Origin: Actinobacteria bacterium HGW-Actinobacteria-6
Lineage (GTDB): Bacteria > Actinomycetota > Coriobacteriia > Anaerosomatales > Anaerosomataceae
Length of the DNA stretch: 64,000 bases
Assembly: GCA_002841295.1 (NCBI GenBank)
Contig: PHEU01000005.1
Span: 1-64,000 of the forward strand
Reading direction: 5' to 3'
Part shown: piece after piece, positions 51,285 through 60,678 of the stretch
How the letters are laid out: each line of letters begins with the position of its first letter
Numbering within the stretch: position 1 is the stretch's first letter
Position numbers and translations under genes: made by a program
The notes under the pieces: model-generated
The model's database searches: none
What the model was told of the DNA's origin: nothing
The model's input: only the letters and a program-made list of their open reading frames with translations

Positions 51285-52355
51285 ATGTCTGCCGAGGCAC
51301 AGCTGCAAGAACTCATCGCACGCATCATCCCAGTCGATGGCACCTTTGAAGCCGACGCGCGCGAGCGCCTCGACTCTCTCACCAAGCCGCCGGGAAGCCT
51401 CGGTAGGCTCGAAGACCTCGCAGCACGCGTGGCGATCGTGCAGCACGACGTTCGTCCCTCGGCAACACCGTCTGCGATCGTGCTGATGGCGGGCGATCAC
51501 GGCGTGGTGGCCGAGGGGGTCTCGCCATATCCGCAGGACGTGACGTGGCAGATGGTCGCGAACTTCTCGGCGGGCGGCGCGGCTATCAATCAACTCGCAA
51601 AGCATGCGGGAGCTAAGCTCGTGCTCGTTGACGTGGGAGTTGTCGCCGACACGAGCGGGTTCGCCGATGTGGTGCAGGCGAAGGTGCGCCCCGGCACCGA
51701 GAACATGGCTGTGGGTCCCGCGATGACGCGCGAGGAAGCGGCTGAAGCGCTGCTCACCGGCGCTCGCGTGGCTGCTGAGCTCGTTGCTGCTGGCGTACGC
51801 GTCATCGGAACCGGCGAGATGGGTATCGGGAACACCACTGCTGCTGCTGCTCTGGCGGCCGCGTTCACGGGCACTGAGCCTGGCAGCGTCGTCGGCCGCG
51901 GTACGGGTCTGGATGACGCCGGTGTCGCGCACAAGGCCGAGGTTATCCGACGCGCTCTCCGCGTGAATGGCACGGACGAGCTCGACGCGCTTGGCGTACT
52001 TGCGGCTGTCGGCGGACTTGAGATCGCCGGTATGGCTGGCGTGATGCTCGGTGCGGCCGCGGCGGGCGTTTGCGCGGTGTCCGACGGCTTCATCTCGGGC
52101 GCGGCTGCTCTCGCGGCCTTGCGTCTGTCGCCAGATATGGCCGGCTACATCTTCCCGTCGCACCGGTCGGTCGAACCGGGGCACACGGTCGTACTTGAAG
52201 CACTCGGTCTGGAACCCGTGCTCGAGCTCGATATGCGCCTCGGTGAAGGAACCGGCGCCGCACTCGCGATCGAGATCATTGGCGCAGCATGCGCCGTCAT
52301 GAGTGGCATGGCCACATTCGCCGAGGCTGGCGTCAGCGGAGCCGACGAGGCATGA
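51285..52355 (+). CDS. cobT: Nicotinate-nucleotide-dimethylbenzimidazole phosphoribosyltransferase
   Basis: 356 residues from ATG 51285 with AGGAG upstream. Features: SLTKPPGSLGRLEDLA, MAGDHGVVAEGVSPYPQDVT, GTGEMGIGNTTAAAAL, and a C-terminal LGEGTGAALA containing the catalytic Glu. It makes alpha-ribazole phosphate, the lower ligand donor. Overlaps cobS by 4 bases. Confidence 0.95.
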   Translation: MSAEAQLQELIARIIPVDGTFEADARERLDSLTKPPGSLGRLEDLAARVAIVQHDVRPSATPSAIVLMAGDHGVVAEGVSPYPQDVTWQMVANFSAGGAAINQLAKHAGAKLVLVDVGVVADTSGFADVVQAKVRPGTENMAVGPAMTREEAAEALLTGARVAAELVAAGVRVIGTGEMGIGNTTAAAALAAAFTGTEPGSVVGRGTGLDDAGVAHKAEVIRRALRVNGTDELDALGVLAAVGGLEIAGMAGVMLGAAAAGVCAVSDGFISGAAALAALRLSPDMAGYIFPSHRSVEPGHTVVLEALGLEPVLELDMRLGEGTGAALAIEIIGAACAVMSGMATFAEAGVSGADEA

Positions 52356-53092
52356 GCCTCTTCGGCAACATAGCGGCCGCGTTCGGGTGGCTCAGTATCG
52401 TGCCGGTCACGCCCCGGGCCGACTCGAGACCGGCTCGGTGGTTCCCGCTCGTCGGCTGGCTCTTTGGCGGCATCGGCGCTGCTATGGCATGGATCGCCGG
52501 GCGTCTCGGCGTCGGCGTGCTCGGCGCGCTGCTCACAGGCGCGCTCGTAATGGCTGTCTGGGCCGCGATGAGCCGGCTGCTTCACTGGGACGGTGTGGCC
52601 GACACGGCTGACGGCCTTCTCGGCGGGCATGACCCCGAACGTCGTCTCGAGATCATGCATGACTCTCTCACCGGCGCGTTCGGTGCCGCGGCGATCGTCA
52701 TCGGCATGCTGCTTCAGGCGCTTGCGCTTGGTGCGCTCGTTGCCTCCGGCGAAATCTGGGGAATTATCGCCGCCCCCGTTCTCGGAAGATTCGCGGCGAC
52801 CGCAGGACTCTGGACGCTTCGCCCGGCGCGTGCCGAGGGCCTCGCCGCACAGCTCGCCATCGGCGAGGGTTGGCTTGCATGGATGACCGCCATTGCAATA
52901 TGCACGCCATTGCTGCTGGCATTCACACCCATTCACGCTATCATCGTGCTTACTGGATTCGCTGCAGCCGTGATCGTTCCGAGAATGCTCGCCCGGCCCG
53001 TGGGTGGTATCAGCGGCGATCTGCTCGGCGCATCGGTTGTTATCGTTGAGGTGCTCGTGCTTGTCATATCCGCGCTCTCAGCAGGAGTGTGA
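52352..53092 (+). CDS. cobS: Adenosylcobinamide-GDP ribazoletransferase
   Basis: 246-residue membrane enzyme. The Mg-binding HWDGVADTADGLLGGHDPERRLEIMHDSLTGAFG motif (about 71-105) is intact; PVGGISGDLLGASVVIVE near the C-terminus is also conserved. It joins adenosyl-GDP-cobinamide and alpha-ribazole (phosphate). Followed directly by the phosphatase gene. Confidence 0.95.
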   Translation: MSLFGNIAAAFGWLSIVPVTPRADSRPARWFPLVGWLFGGIGAAMAWIAGRLGVGVLGALLTGALVMAVWAAMSRLLHWDGVADTADGLLGGHDPERRLEIMHDSLTGAFGAAAIVIGMLLQALALGALVASGEIWGIIAAPVLGRFAATAGLWTLRPARAEGLAAQLAIGEGWLAWMTAIAICTPLLLAFTPIHAIIVLTGFAAAVIVPRMLARPVGGISGDLLGASVVIVEVLVLVISALSAGV

Positions 53093-53094
53093 AC

Positions 53095-53733
53095 ATGTCA
53101 TCGCCCGCAACTGAGATAGTCGTGGTTCGGCATCCTGAGACCGTCGCCAACATCGAGGGCAGATTCGTTGGCAGAGGTGACTCTGAGATCACGGAGCGCG
53201 GACGCGGGCAGATCATGCGGCTCACGAGATTCATGGAGAGCTGGAGCCCTCTGGCTGTCTATACATCACCGTTGAAGCGCGCCCTCATGACCGCGCAGGC
53301 GATGACCGCTTGCGGTATTCCGGTGACTGTTCTGGAGGACTTGCAGGAGATCGATTTCGGACGTGCCGAGGGACTCACCTGGAACGAGCTAACTGCACTC
53401 GGCATGAGCGTCGACTATCTGCGCAACGGCGCCGCCACTGCAGCTGACGCAGCTGAGCTGGGTGGTCCAGGTGCTGGCCCGGTAGCTCCGGGCGGGGAGA
53501 CGTGGGTTGATTTCGAGACGCGCGTACGGCGCGCCGCCGCCACATGCGAGAACGGTGCCAGGCGTATTGCCGTTGTGACGCACGGCGGTGTCTTCCGGAC
53601 GCTGCTCGCGCACTGGATGGGTCTTCCGATGGACGCTACATGGCGGTTCTCGGTACCGAACGCGGCGATCGCAACGCTGCACGTCGTCGACGGCGCCGGA
53701 GTGCTAACGGGCCTGCAGGAGGTGCCCGAGTAG
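53095..53733 (+). CDS. Histidine phosphatase family protein, probable alpha-ribazole phosphatase
   Basis: 212 residues from ATG 53095; AGGAG (53083-53087) is better spaced for this start than for GTG 53089. Phosphoglycerate-mutase-like fold: catalytic His13 in RHPETVANIEGRFVGRGDSEIT (RHPE in place of the common RHGE/RHGQ), Arg in TSPLKRALMTAQ, Glu in DLQEIDFGRAEG, and second His in VVTHGGVFRTLL. As last gene after cobU-cobT-cobS it is likely CobC, removing the phosphate from cobalamin 5'-phosphate or alpha-ribazole phosphate. The family is broad, so the symbol is withheld. Confidence 0.85.
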   Translation: MSSPATEIVVVRHPETVANIEGRFVGRGDSEITERGRGQIMRLTRFMESWSPLAVYTSPLKRALMTAQAMTACGIPVTVLEDLQEIDFGRAEGLTWNELTALGMSVDYLRNGAATAADAAELGGPGAGPVAPGGETWVDFETRVRRAAATCENGARRIAVVTHGGVFRTLLAHWMGLPMDATWRFSVPNAAIATLHVVDGAGVLTGLQEVPE

Positions 53734-53748
53734 GGCGTGTCTCGGGCA
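53723..53748 (+). terminator. Hairpin at the end of the cobalamin operon
   Basis: TGCCCGAG (53723-53730) and CTCGGGCA (53741-53748) form a perfect 8-bp stem over a 10-base loop; the stop codon lies at its start. No T-run follows, so it is a possible partial terminator. Confidence 0.4.
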
Positions 53749-53764
53749 ACTGGCTTGTGTGCCC

Positions 53765-53793
53765 TTGCACCGTGCCCCTTTGTGCGGGACAAT
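53765..53793 (+). promoter_or_regulatory. Promoter of the hisC-aro operon
   Basis: TTGCAC (53765-53770), 17-base spacer, GACAAT (53788-53793), 36 bases before the hisC ATG. Confidence 0.6.
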
Positions 53794-53828
53794 CCTCGGC
53801 AACCCTTGAGCAGCCGAGGAGGACGTAG

Positions 53829-54929
53829 ATGTCCTGGGACGACTTGATCCGACCCGACCTTGAGCCACTCGTGCCGTACGCCCCCGGGCTGCGCGCGAGC
53901 CAGGTTCGCGAGCGCTCGGGCAAAGAGATCGTCCTGAAGCTCTCAAGCAACGAACACCCCTGCGGACCTGTGCCTATCGCCATGGCCGCCATGCGGGAAG
54001 TGCTACCCCGACTGAACCGCTACCCCGACGGCGCCTGCACCGCGCTGCGCGGAAAGCTCGCAAAGCGCTTCGGCGTTCCTGTCGAAACGGTAGCAGTCGG
54101 CAACGGCAGCAACGAACTCCTGCGTCTTCTGGCGCAGGTCGTACTACGCCCGGGAGACGAGGTCGTGTTCCCGTGGCCATCGTTCATCGTGTACCCGATG
54201 GTCACCGCGGTATTCGGCGCGAAAGCCGTACGCGTACCGCTCGCCGAGGGCGATTGCGTTGACCTGGATGCCATGCTGGCTGCGATCACCCCTCAGACGC
54301 GCCTGGTGTTCCTGTGCAACCCGAACAATCCAACCGGCACCATCTACGGCAAAGAGGCCTTTGAACGCTTCCTGGCCGCTGTGCCGGCTCATGTGCTCAC
54401 AGTCGTTGATGAGGCCTACTTCGAGTTCGTGACCGACGAAACGTACCCTGACGGTCTCAAGTACTTCGACGGTGAGCGTCCCATCGTCGTAGCTCGTACC
54501 TTCTCCAAGATCTACTCGCTTGCCGGACTCCGCGTTGGCTACGCAATCTGCCCTCCACAGGTCATCCAGGCGATGGACAAGGTGCGTGAGCCCTTCAACG
54601 TCAATTCCGTGGCGCAGATTGCCGCGTACTACTCTTTGGACGACGAGGCTGAAGTGCGCCGTCGGCGCAAAGAGAACCAGGAACAGAAGACGTATCTGTA
54701 TTCGTGCTTCGATCGGCTGGGAATCACGTACGCGAACTCGGAGACCAACTTCGTGTACATCCACACCTCCCGCCCGGTCGAAGTCTTCCAGGCCCTCCTT
54801 GAGGAGGGCGTGATCGTCCGCGACTTTGGGAATGCACCCGCACTCCGAGTGGGTATCGGTACTCCCGAAGACACGCAGATGACGATCGCAGCACTCGAAG
54901 TGGTCGTGGCGCGACTCGGCAAGATCTAG
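53829..54929 (+). CDS. hisC: Histidinol-phosphate aminotransferase family (probable aromatic aminotransferase here)
   Basis: 366 residues, ATG after GAGGAGG. Fold-type I PLP enzyme: ... NPNNPTGTIY, VVDEAYFEF, and Lys227 in TFSKIYSLAGLRVGY binds PLP. KLSSNEHPCGP at the N-terminus is typical of HisC. HisC proteins also accept phenylalanine and tyrosine precursors; this copy is at the head of an aromatic operon (aroF, tyrA, aroA) with no other his gene near, so its main job may be the last transamination of Phe/Tyr synthesis. CobD (threonine-phosphate decarboxylase) is a homologue and cannot be wholly excluded given the cobalamin genes upstream. Confidence 0.85.
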   Translation: MSWDDLIRPDLEPLVPYAPGLRASQVRERSGKEIVLKLSSNEHPCGPVPIAMAAMREVLPRLNRYPDGACTALRGKLAKRFGVPVETVAVGNGSNELLRLLAQVVLRPGDEVVFPWPSFIVYPMVTAVFGAKAVRVPLAEGDCVDLDAMLAAITPQTRLVFLCNPNNPTGTIYGKEAFERFLAAVPAHVLTVVDEAYFEFVTDETYPDGLKYFDGERPIVVARTFSKIYSLAGLRVGYAICPPQVIQAMDKVREPFNVNSVAQIAAYYSLDDEAEVRRRRKENQEQKTYLYSCFDRLGITYANSETNFVYIHTSRPVEVFQALLEEGVIVRDFGNAPALRVGIGTPEDTQMTIAALEVVVARLGKI

Positions 54930-54999
54930 CGTCGCGCGCGACCGCAGATAGCGGTCAGAGAATGCGACGCACGCGCTGCGTGCTGGAAGGGTGATACAG

Positions 55000-56022
55000 A
55001 TGCTCGTAATCATGCGAGACCACGCCACTCAGGCGGAGGTCGACCACGTTGTAGGACTCCTTCATGAGGCAGGTGCCGAAGCGCATCTGTCGCAAGGCGA
55101 AGTCAAGACGATCATCGGCGTCATTGGCGATCGCGAAGTCATGTACGCCCTCGATCTCGAAGGCTTACAAGGTGTCGAACAGGTAATTCGCGTTCTGAAG
55201 CCGTACAAGCTTGTTTCGCGCGATTTCCAGCCAGAGGACACCGTCATCAAGATCGGCTCGGCCACGGTCGGTGGCGGGGCGTTCGCGATGATCGCCGGTC
55301 CGTGCTCGATCGAATCAGAAGAGCAGCTCTTCGCGACTGCCCGCGCCGTCAAGGCCTCCGGCGCCACAATGCTCCGCGGTGGCGCGTACAAGCCGCGTTC
55401 AAGCCCGTACGCGTTCCAGGGCATGGGACTTGAAGGACTTAAGCTGCTGCGCGCCGCCGGCGATGAAGTCGGACTCCCGGTCGTCACAGAGGTTCTCGAC
55501 GTGCGCGATGCCGAGATAGTCGCCGAGTGGGCTGATGTCCTGCAGGTGGGCGCCCGCAACATGCAGAACTTCATGATGCTCGACGAGCTTGGGACCATCA
55601 ACAAGCCGGTCCTGCTCAAGCGGGGTCTCTCGGCCACGATCGAGGAGCTCCTCTCGGCTGCGGAGTACGTGCTCAAGGGCGGTAATCGCGACCTGATGCT
55701 CTGCGAGCGCGGCATCCGGACGTTTGAGACGTACACGCGCAACACGCTCGACCTGGCGGCCGTGGCGGCACTCAAGACGCTCACGCATCTGCCGATCATC
55801 GTGGACCCGTCGCATGCCACCGGCAGGCGTGAACTCGTGGCGCCGATGTGCCGCGCGGCTGTCGCGACCGGCGCCGACGGCCTCATGGTCGAGGTGCATG
55901 TCGATCCCGAGCACGCGCGCTGTGACGGGCCGCAGTCGCTTCGTCCTGCCGAGTTTGACGCACTCGTAAGCGATATCACGCCACTCGTGACGCTTGAGGG
56001 TCGCACCTTCGGGAGGGCCTGA
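55000..56022 (+). CDS. aroF: 3-deoxy-7-phosphoheptulonate synthase, type I-beta
   Basis: 340 residues. ATG 55000 is preferred to GTG 54991 since GGAAGGG (54985-54991) is correctly spaced only for the ATG. N-terminal ferredoxin-like regulatory domain (1-70, [17 protein letters not shown]), then the TIM barrel: [41 protein letters not shown]. It condenses phosphoenolpyruvate and erythrose 4-phosphate, entering the shikimate pathway. The N-terminal domain usually mediates feedback by Tyr or Phe. It overlaps tyrA by one base. Confidence 0.95.
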   Translation: MLVIMRDHATQAEVDHVVGLLHEAGAEAHLSQGEVKTIIGVIGDREVMYALDLEGLQGVEQVIRVLKPYKLVSRDFQPEDTVIKIGSATVGGGAFAMIAGPCSIESEEQLFATARAVKASGATMLRGGAYKPRSSPYAFQGMGLEGLKLLRAAGDEVGLPVVTEVLDVRDAEIVAEWADVLQVGARNMQNFMMLDELGTINKPVLLKRGLSATIEELLSAAEYVLKGGNRDLMLCERGIRTFETYTRNTLDLAAVAALKTLTHLPIIVDPSHATGRRELVAPMCRAAVATGADGLMVEVHVDPEHARCDGPQSLRPAEFDALVSDITPLVTLEGRTFGRA

Positions 56023-57143
56023 TGTTCCGCTCGATGATGATCGTCGGTTTGGGACTCATCGGCGGCTCGATTGCCGCTGCCGCCAAGGCGCTCGATGAGC
56101 CGCCCGCGATCTACGCGGTCGATACCGACCAGAAGACGCTCGCCTACGCGGTGGAGACGCACCTCGCCGATGCGGCCGCACAGCCTGACGAGGCGTTCAC
56201 GGCGGGATGGCTCAAGCCCGGGGTCGTTGATGTGGTCGTGCTCGCGACGCCTGCACGCCATATCAGCGAGTGGCTCGGGAAGCTACAGGAGGTCGGCTAC
56301 CAGGGCATCGTGACTGACGTCGCCTCCACAAAGCGCGGCGTCATGGCGGCGGCGCAGAAGCACGCGGGCACATCGTTCGCATTCGTGGGCGGTCATCCCA
56401 TGGCTGGCTCGGAGCGCAGCGGCATCACGGCTGCCGACCCCGCGATCTTCAAGGGCGCGTACTACGTGCTCACGCCGACGGATGACACCAACCTGGAAGC
56501 CTATCGCCAGGTGCATGAGTTCGTCTCGGCGATCGGCGCGCGCGTTATCTCTGTGCCTGCAGAAGCACATGACGAGGCAGTCGCGGTTGTCAGCCATGTG
56601 CCGCATGTCGCCGCTTCGGCGCTGGTGGCCCTTGCGTCGCGACGCTCACAGCGCGGTGGCCGAGACGTACTTCGGCTTGCAGCTGGTGGCTTCAAGGACA
56701 TGACGCGCATCGCGGCGGGTAGCGCGGAGCTCTGGACCGGCATCTGTCTCGACAATGCAGAGCCGCTGGTGGCTGGTATCGAGGAGTTGCAGTCGGTTCT
56801 CGGCGAATTCGCTGAGGCGGTTGCCGAGGGAGACACCGAGGCTGTGCGTGCATGGCTGGCCGAGCCGGCCGAGGTGCGCCGCGCGCTACCTGCGCAGTGG
56901 GTGCCTGCAACAGCCGCGCTCTTCGAGCTCTCGTTGTCGATGTCAGACCGACCTGGTGTCGTCAGTGAGATAACGACTGCGGTCGGCCGGGCTGGCTGCA
57001 ATATCGAAGACATCGAGATCGACCATCAGTCTGAGGACAGCGCTGTGCTCCGACTCGTGCTTACCGACGAAGGCGATAGGGCACGTCTATTGAGTGACCT
57101 TGATGCAGCCGGATTCGACGCGGTCCTCAAACCGCTGGAGTAG
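56022..57143 (+). CDS. tyrA: Prephenate dehydrogenase with C-terminal ACT domain
   Basis: 373 residues. NAD site [12 protein letters not shown] (residues 8-19), catalytic His region [26 protein letters not shown], and a C-terminal ACT domain (about 300-373, [21 protein letters not shown]) for feedback by an aromatic amino acid. Converts prephenate to 4-hydroxyphenylpyruvate. The fused ACT is as in Bacillus TyrA. Confidence 0.94.
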   Translation: MFRSMMIVGLGLIGGSIAAAAKALDEPPAIYAVDTDQKTLAYAVETHLADAAAQPDEAFTAGWLKPGVVDVVVLATPARHISEWLGKLQEVGYQGIVTDVASTKRGVMAAAQKHAGTSFAFVGGHPMAGSERSGITAADPAIFKGAYYVLTPTDDTNLEAYRQVHEFVSAIGARVISVPAEAHDEAVAVVSHVPHVAASALVALASRRSQRGGRDVLRLAAGGFKDMTRIAAGSAELWTGICLDNAEPLVAGIEELQSVLGEFAEAVAEGDTEAVRAWLAEPAEVRRALPAQWVPATAALFELSLSMSDRPGVVSEITTAVGRAGCNIEDIEIDHQSEDSAVLRLVLTDEGDRARLLSDLDAAGFDAVLKPLE

Positions 57144-57152
57144 GAGGAAGAC

Positions 57153-58475
57153 GTGCGCTACCACACCCGTCCCGCCGCATCACCGCTTTCCGGTCTCATT
57201 CGCGTGCCGGGAGACAAGTCCATCTCTCATCGCGCTGTGATCTTCGCGGCAATGGCCGAGGGAACGTCGCACCTCACCGGCGTGCTGGATAGCGCCGATG
57301 TGAGATCAACGATGTCGGCGGTGTCGGCACTTGGTGCTGCAGTCGAGATCGTCTCCGAGAGCTCCGAGGGCTCCGAGGGACTCGAAGTCGTCGTACACGG
57401 GTGGGGTGCCGACGGACCCGTCGAGCCGATCGGCGCAATCGACTGCGGCAATAGTGGTACCACCATTCGCTTGTTGCTCGGCGTGCTGGCGGGCTGGGGA
57501 ATTCACGCTGTCCTCACGGGCGATGAGTCACTCTGCCAGCGACCTATGCGTCGCGTCACAGCGCCGCTCGCCGAGCTTGGTGCGCGTGTTGAAACCGCCG
57601 AGAACGGATGTGCTCCCGTCGGCATTCGTGGCGGCGAACTCCTTGCGACATCTTTCGAACTCCCGATTGCGAGCGCGCAAGTCAAAAGCGCGCTTCTCCT
57701 TGCGGGCACCCGTGCATCGGGTGTCACGAAGGTGTGCGAGCCTGCGCCCAGCCGTGACCACACCGAGCGCATGCTGCCGGGCTTCGGCATCGAAGTCGTA
57801 CGCGAAGGGCTCTGCGCAAGCGTCTCCGGCCCGGTTATCGCGCAGGCGACGGATATCGCCGTGCCGGCCGATCCTTCCTCGGCAGCGTTTCTCGTGGGCG
57901 CGGCGCTGCTCGTGCCCGGGAGCGATGTCACGTTGCCGGCAGTGTCGCTCAATCCAACCCGGATCGGCTTCTTGCGCGTATTAGCACGCATGGGTGCGAA
58001 CCTCGACATCACCGCGGGCCCCGACGTTTGTGGCGAGCCCACGGGCGATGTGCGCGTTCGGTACACTGCTTCGCTTACCGGCACGACGATCACTGCCGAG
58101 GAGGTCCCGTCGCTCATCGACGAGGTCCCGCTGCTTGCAATCGTGGCCACGGCCGCCGTTGGCACCACCGAGTTTCAGGGTGTGGGAGAGTTGCGAGTCA
58201 AGGAGTCCGACAGGCTTACGGCTATCGCCGATGCGGTGAACGCATTGAGCGGCGGTGCGGCCGTTACAGACGACACGCTCGTCGTCACCGGTGGGCATCC
58301 TCTTGAAGGCACGACGCTCGACTCGCTCGGCGACCACCGCCTCGCGATGTCGTATGCGGTAGCCGGGCTCGCCGCGGAGGGGGAGACCGTCATCGACCGT
58401 TTCGAGGCCGTCGACGTGTCGTATCCCGGATTTGCCGGCGATCTCAAGGCACTCCTGGAGAGCGCTCTCGGCTAG
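57153..58475 (+). CDS. aroA: 3-phosphoshikimate 1-carboxyvinyltransferase
   Basis: 440 residues, GTG with AGGAGGA upstream. EPSP synthase motifs: GDKSISHRAVIFAA, DCGNSGTTIRLLLG, QRPMRR, LRVKESDRL, DHRLAMSYAVAG. It adds enolpyruvyl to shikimate 3-phosphate. The NSGTTIRL loop has Gly at the usual position (class I-like). The end of the aromatic set; cmk follows after 68 bases. Confidence 0.95.
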   Translation: MRYHTRPAASPLSGLIRVPGDKSISHRAVIFAAMAEGTSHLTGVLDSADVRSTMSAVSALGAAVEIVSESSEGSEGLEVVVHGWGADGPVEPIGAIDCGNSGTTIRLLLGVLAGWGIHAVLTGDESLCQRPMRRVTAPLAELGARVETAENGCAPVGIRGGELLATSFELPIASAQVKSALLLAGTRASGVTKVCEPAPSRDHTERMLPGFGIEVVREGLCASVSGPVIAQATDIAVPADPSSAAFLVGAALLVPGSDVTLPAVSLNPTRIGFLRVLARMGANLDITAGPDVCGEPTGDVRVRYTASLTGTTITAEEVPSLIDEVPLLAIVATAAVGTTEFQGVGELRVKESDRLTAIADAVNALSGGAAVTDDTLVVTGGHPLEGTTLDSLGDHRLAMSYAVAGLAAEGETVIDRFEAVDVSYPGFAGDLKALLESALG

Positions 58476-58543
58476 CAGGCGCGTCGCTGCTGCGTGCTAT
58501 TATCGGCGTGCAGAAATGAACCCATCCCGCAGGAGTCTTCCGC

Positions 58544-59215
58544 ATGATCATTGCCATCGACGGACCAGCTGCGTCCGGAAAATCGACTGTGGCCCGCGCT
58601 GTTGCGCGACGTCTCGGGTTCCGCTACCTGGACACAGGTGCGATGTATCGCGCGGTCGCTGCCGAAGCGGTTCGTCTCGGCATGCCGCTCGAAGACGCAG
58701 CCCTCATGACCACACTGGCTGAGACGACCTCCGTGCGCTTCAGCTACGCAGAAGGCGATCCGATACCTGCGGGCGTTCTCGTGGGCTCGCGTGACGTCAC
58801 AACCGAGATTCGCACACCTGCCGTTGATGCCGCCGTGAGCCTCGTCGCTCGCATTCCCGGCGTCAGGCACGCTATGGTTCCGCAGCAGCGTGAGTTCGCC
58901 TTGGGCTCGGACATCGTTGTGGAAGGCCGTGATATCGGAACCGTCGTATTCCCGGACGCCGCCGTGAAGGTCTATCTGACTGCCACTCCGGAGGAGCGCG
59001 CGCGCCGCAGGTTCGGTGATCGCGAAGCTGCGGGCCATGAGGCCGAGATTGCAGCGGTCGCCGCAGATATCGCACATCGCGACAGAATCGACTCCACTCG
59101 AGCCGCCAGCCCGCTCGCAACCGCTGATGACGCACATGTCATCGACACCACGGGACTCACCGTGGATGCTGTCGTGGAGCTCATCGCCGCGCTTGCTGCG
59201 GAGGTGGGTGCGTGA
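58544..59215 (+). CDS. cmk: Cytidylate kinase
   Basis: 223 residues, ATG after AGGAG. IAIDGPAASGKSTVARAVA P-loop (5-20), LDTGAMYRAVA, VEGRDIGTVVFPDA, and the DRIDSTRAASPL segment. Makes CDP/dCDP. Its stop overlaps plsC by 4 bases. Confidence 0.95.
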   Translation: MIIAIDGPAASGKSTVARAVARRLGFRYLDTGAMYRAVAAEAVRLGMPLEDAALMTTLAETTSVRFSYAEGDPIPAGVLVGSRDVTTEIRTPAVDAAVSLVARIPGVRHAMVPQQREFALGSDIVVEGRDIGTVVFPDAAVKVYLTATPEERARRRFGDREAAGHEAEIAAVAADIAHRDRIDSTRAASPLATADDAHVIDTTGLTVDAVVELIAALAAEVGA

Positions 59216-59832
59216 GTCTTCTCGCAGGTATCGCCCGTCCGCTCGCCTGGCCGGTGTTCATGGCCGCGTTCCGCGTGCGAGTCATCGGGCGTGAGAACAT
59301 TCCAAAGACCGGCGGGGCGATTCTCGCTGGTAACCACGTCTCATATATGGATCCCGTGCTGCTGTGGGAGTTCACGCCACGCCGGGTGCACTTCATGGCC
59401 AAGAGCGAGCTTTTCAAGGGGCTCATCGGCTGGATGCTGAATGCGTTCTACGCGTTCCCGGTCGTAAGAGGAAGCGCGGACCGCGCGTCCATCACGGCCG
59501 CCACAAAGCTCCTCGTGGACGCCGAGCTTGTCGGCATCTTCCCTGAAGGGACTCGGTCCCAGGACGGCCAGGCCGGAGAGGCTCACGGCGGCGTGTCCTT
59601 CATTGCCATGCGCGCCGGTGTGCCGGTCATACCGGTTGCTTGCGTCGGTACAGACAAGGTTCTGCCGAGGGGCCAGAAGTTTGTGCGCCCCGCACGCGTG
59701 ACCATCAAATTCGGCGAGCCGATCGATACCGCGTCGTTCACCGAGGGTTCACGCAAAGAGCGGATGGACGCGCTCACGGGTACAATCATGATGCGTATCG
59801 GCGAGGAGCTGGACGCAGCGAGGAGGCTCTAG
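59212..59832 (+). CDS. plsC: 1-acylglycerol-3-phosphate O-acyltransferase
   Basis: 206 residues, GTG start. NHVSYMDPVLL is the HX4D acyltransferase box, FPEGTRSQDG the second substrate box, and VPVIPVAC the fourth. One N-terminal hydrophobic segment. It makes phosphatidic acid; plsY, which makes its substrate, is nearby at 63304. Confidence 0.93.
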   Translation: MSLLAGIARPLAWPVFMAAFRVRVIGRENIPKTGGAILAGNHVSYMDPVLLWEFTPRRVHFMAKSELFKGLIGWMLNAFYAFPVVRGSADRASITAATKLLVDAELVGIFPEGTRSQDGQAGEAHGGVSFIAMRAGVPVIPVACVGTDKVLPRGQKFVRPARVTIKFGEPIDTASFTEGSRKERMDALTGTIMMRIGEELDAARRL

Positions 59833-60678
59833 GTGCGCGTTGTCATCGCACAGCATGCAGGCATCTGCTACGGCGTCGAGCGCGCACTCAAACTCGCAGG
59901 CGAGGCTGCCGACAGGGGCGGTGCCGTTCACACGCTCGGACCGCTCATCCATAACCCTCAAGCTGTCCAGGCACTCAAGGATAGAGGCGTATTCGTTGCC
60001 TCTGATGTTGACGAGGTTTCCGGGGGAACGCTTGTCATCCGCTCACATGGCGTCGATCCGGCTGTGATCGTAGCAGCCGACGAAGCTGGCCTTGAGGTCA
60101 TAGACGCGACATGCCCCTTCGTCTCGACTGCGCAGCGTCACGCTGCCGATCTCACGCACGAGGGGTACTCCGTCATTATCGTTGGCGAGGCCGAGCACCC
60201 CGAGGTTGAGGGCATCCTTGCACACGCCGGTGGTGTCGCGCTCATCGTACAGCGCGCGTCAGACCTGCCCGAGCGCCTTCCCTCGAAGCGCGTCGGCGTT
60301 GTCGTCCAGACCACGCAGTCGGCTTCGCGGCTTGAAGAGGTCGTCTCGGCACTCCTTAGTCGCGTCAGCGAACTGCGTGTCTTCAACACGATTTGCAGCG
60401 CGACGACCAAGCGCCAGAAGGCTGCCGACGAACTGGCGCGCACTGTGGACGTGATGGTTGTCGTGGGCGGCCGCAACTCCGGTAACACGACCCGCCTGGC
60501 CGAGATATGCCGCGCTGTGAACGCTCGCGTTCACCACGTCGAGACTTCTGATGAGCTCGACTCGGCCTGGTTTACCGGTGCCGAGGTCGTTGGCGTGACG
60601 GCCGGAGCCTCGACGCCCGACGAGCAGATTCGTGGCGTGATCGACGCCATCGAAGCGCTGAGTTCCGATGACATCTGA
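59833..60678 (+). CDS. ispH: 4-hydroxy-3-methylbut-2-enyl diphosphate reductase
   Basis: 281 residues, GTG start immediately after plsC. The three Fe-S ligands are Cys12 (GICYGVERAL), Cys94 (DATCPFV) and Cys188 (TICSATTKRQ); HPEVEGI and SRNSGNTTRL-like GGRNSGNTTRLAE are also present. Last step of the methylerythritol phosphate isoprenoid pathway. It overlaps the next gene by 11 bases. Confidence 0.95.
   Translation: MRVVIAQHAGICYGVERALKLAGEAADRGGAVHTLGPLIHNPQAVQALKDRGVFVASDVDEVSGGTLVIRSHGVDPAVIVAADEAGLEVIDATCPFVSTAQRHAADLTHEGYSVIIVGEAEHPEVEGILAHAGGVALIVQRASDLPERLPSKRVGVVVQTTQSASRLEEVVSALLSRVSELRVFNTICSATTKRQKAADELARTVDVMVVVGGRNSGNTTRLAEICRAVNARVHHVETSDELDSAWFTGAEVVGVTAGASTPDEQIRGVIDAIEALSSDDI

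Noticed and set aside
57380-57420. Tandem repeated codons (Ser-Glu-Gly) in aroA
   Set aside because: A short low-complexity loop inside an otherwise normal EPSP synthase; not a DNA repeat element.
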